DNA of 64,000 nt from Valencia hispanica. Taxonomy: Eukaryota > Chordata > Actinopteri > Cyprinodontiformes > Valenciidae. The notes under the pieces were generated by a model, which saw nothing but the letters and a program-made list of their open reading frames with translations, did not search any database and was not told where the DNA came from. The stretch spans positions 13,646,649 through 13,710,648 of the forward strand of contig OY747721.1 in assembly GCA_963556495.2 (NCBI GenBank). Reading direction: 5' to 3'. Both the position numbers and the translations under genes were made by a program. Shown here one piece after another: positions 63,935 to 64,000 of the stretch (its first letter is position 1; each line of letters begins with the position of its first letter).

Positions 63935-64000
63935 GTCAGTGACTGAAAAATCCTAAGTGAGGGAAAACAAGAACACCCTTAAATCTTTTTACAGCCCGAA

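Overview
The window is vertebrate genomic DNA, almost certainly from a teleost fish. It carries widely spaced GT-AG exons of one conserved nuclear gene. Between them lies sequence full of degraded Tc1-like transposons, non-LTR retrotransposon tails, hAT-type MITEs, tRNA-like short repeats and (TA)n microsatellites of the kind common in percomorph fish. The lineage below teleost is not determined.

The only protein-coding gene I can support is the 5' half of zmiz1 (ZMIZ1/ZIMP10, a PIAS-like transcriptional coactivator), on the + strand. Eleven consecutive coding exons splice in frame from the ATG at 23322 to a phase-1 donor at 63934. They give 555 complete codons plus one base, roughly half of the protein. 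Exons 1-3 (23271-23390, 31420-31533, 34689-34794) encode most of the conserved N-terminal TPR-like region. A 25.5 kb intron follows. Exons 4-11 (60281-63934) are packed into 3.7 kb and encode the end of that region plus the Pro/Gly/Met/Gln-rich linker with its alanine tract. The MIZ/SP-RING zinc finger and the C-terminal activation region lie beyond the right edge. The paralogue (zmiz1a or zmiz1b) cannot be decided from this half.

Layout. 1-23270: upstream sequence, either a 5'-UTR intron or flanking DNA, with a foldback MITE (1494-1897), an adjoining TIR element, Tc1 remnants, an L2-like LINE (5640-7000), an intact-ended hAT-type MITE with 8-bp target duplication (17154-17690) and a second LINE (18345-19480). 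23391-31419: first coding intron, containing a GC-rich repeat that imitates a CpG island (23545-24830) and a block without recognised repeats (26200-27930). 31534-34688: intron with two Tc1 remnants. 34795-60280: the giant intron, with a nearly complete but broken Tc1-like transposon (40637-42090), nested mosaics (45040-46434, 47395-49655), long TA tracts and several repeat-free blocks that could hold regulatory elements. 60417-63765: short introns, except intron 7 (61316-62973), which is largely a degenerate tandem repeat of about 20 bp split by another repeat.

I found no other cellular gene, no RNA gene, no CRISPR-like array and no obviously novel system. The points most worth checking are the uORF just upstream of the zmiz1 start, the tandem in-frame acceptors at exon 8, the repeat-built intron 7, the GC-rich intronic repeat with its terminal RNA hairpin, and a duplicated unit of about 240 bp found next to Tc1 remnants at two sites.
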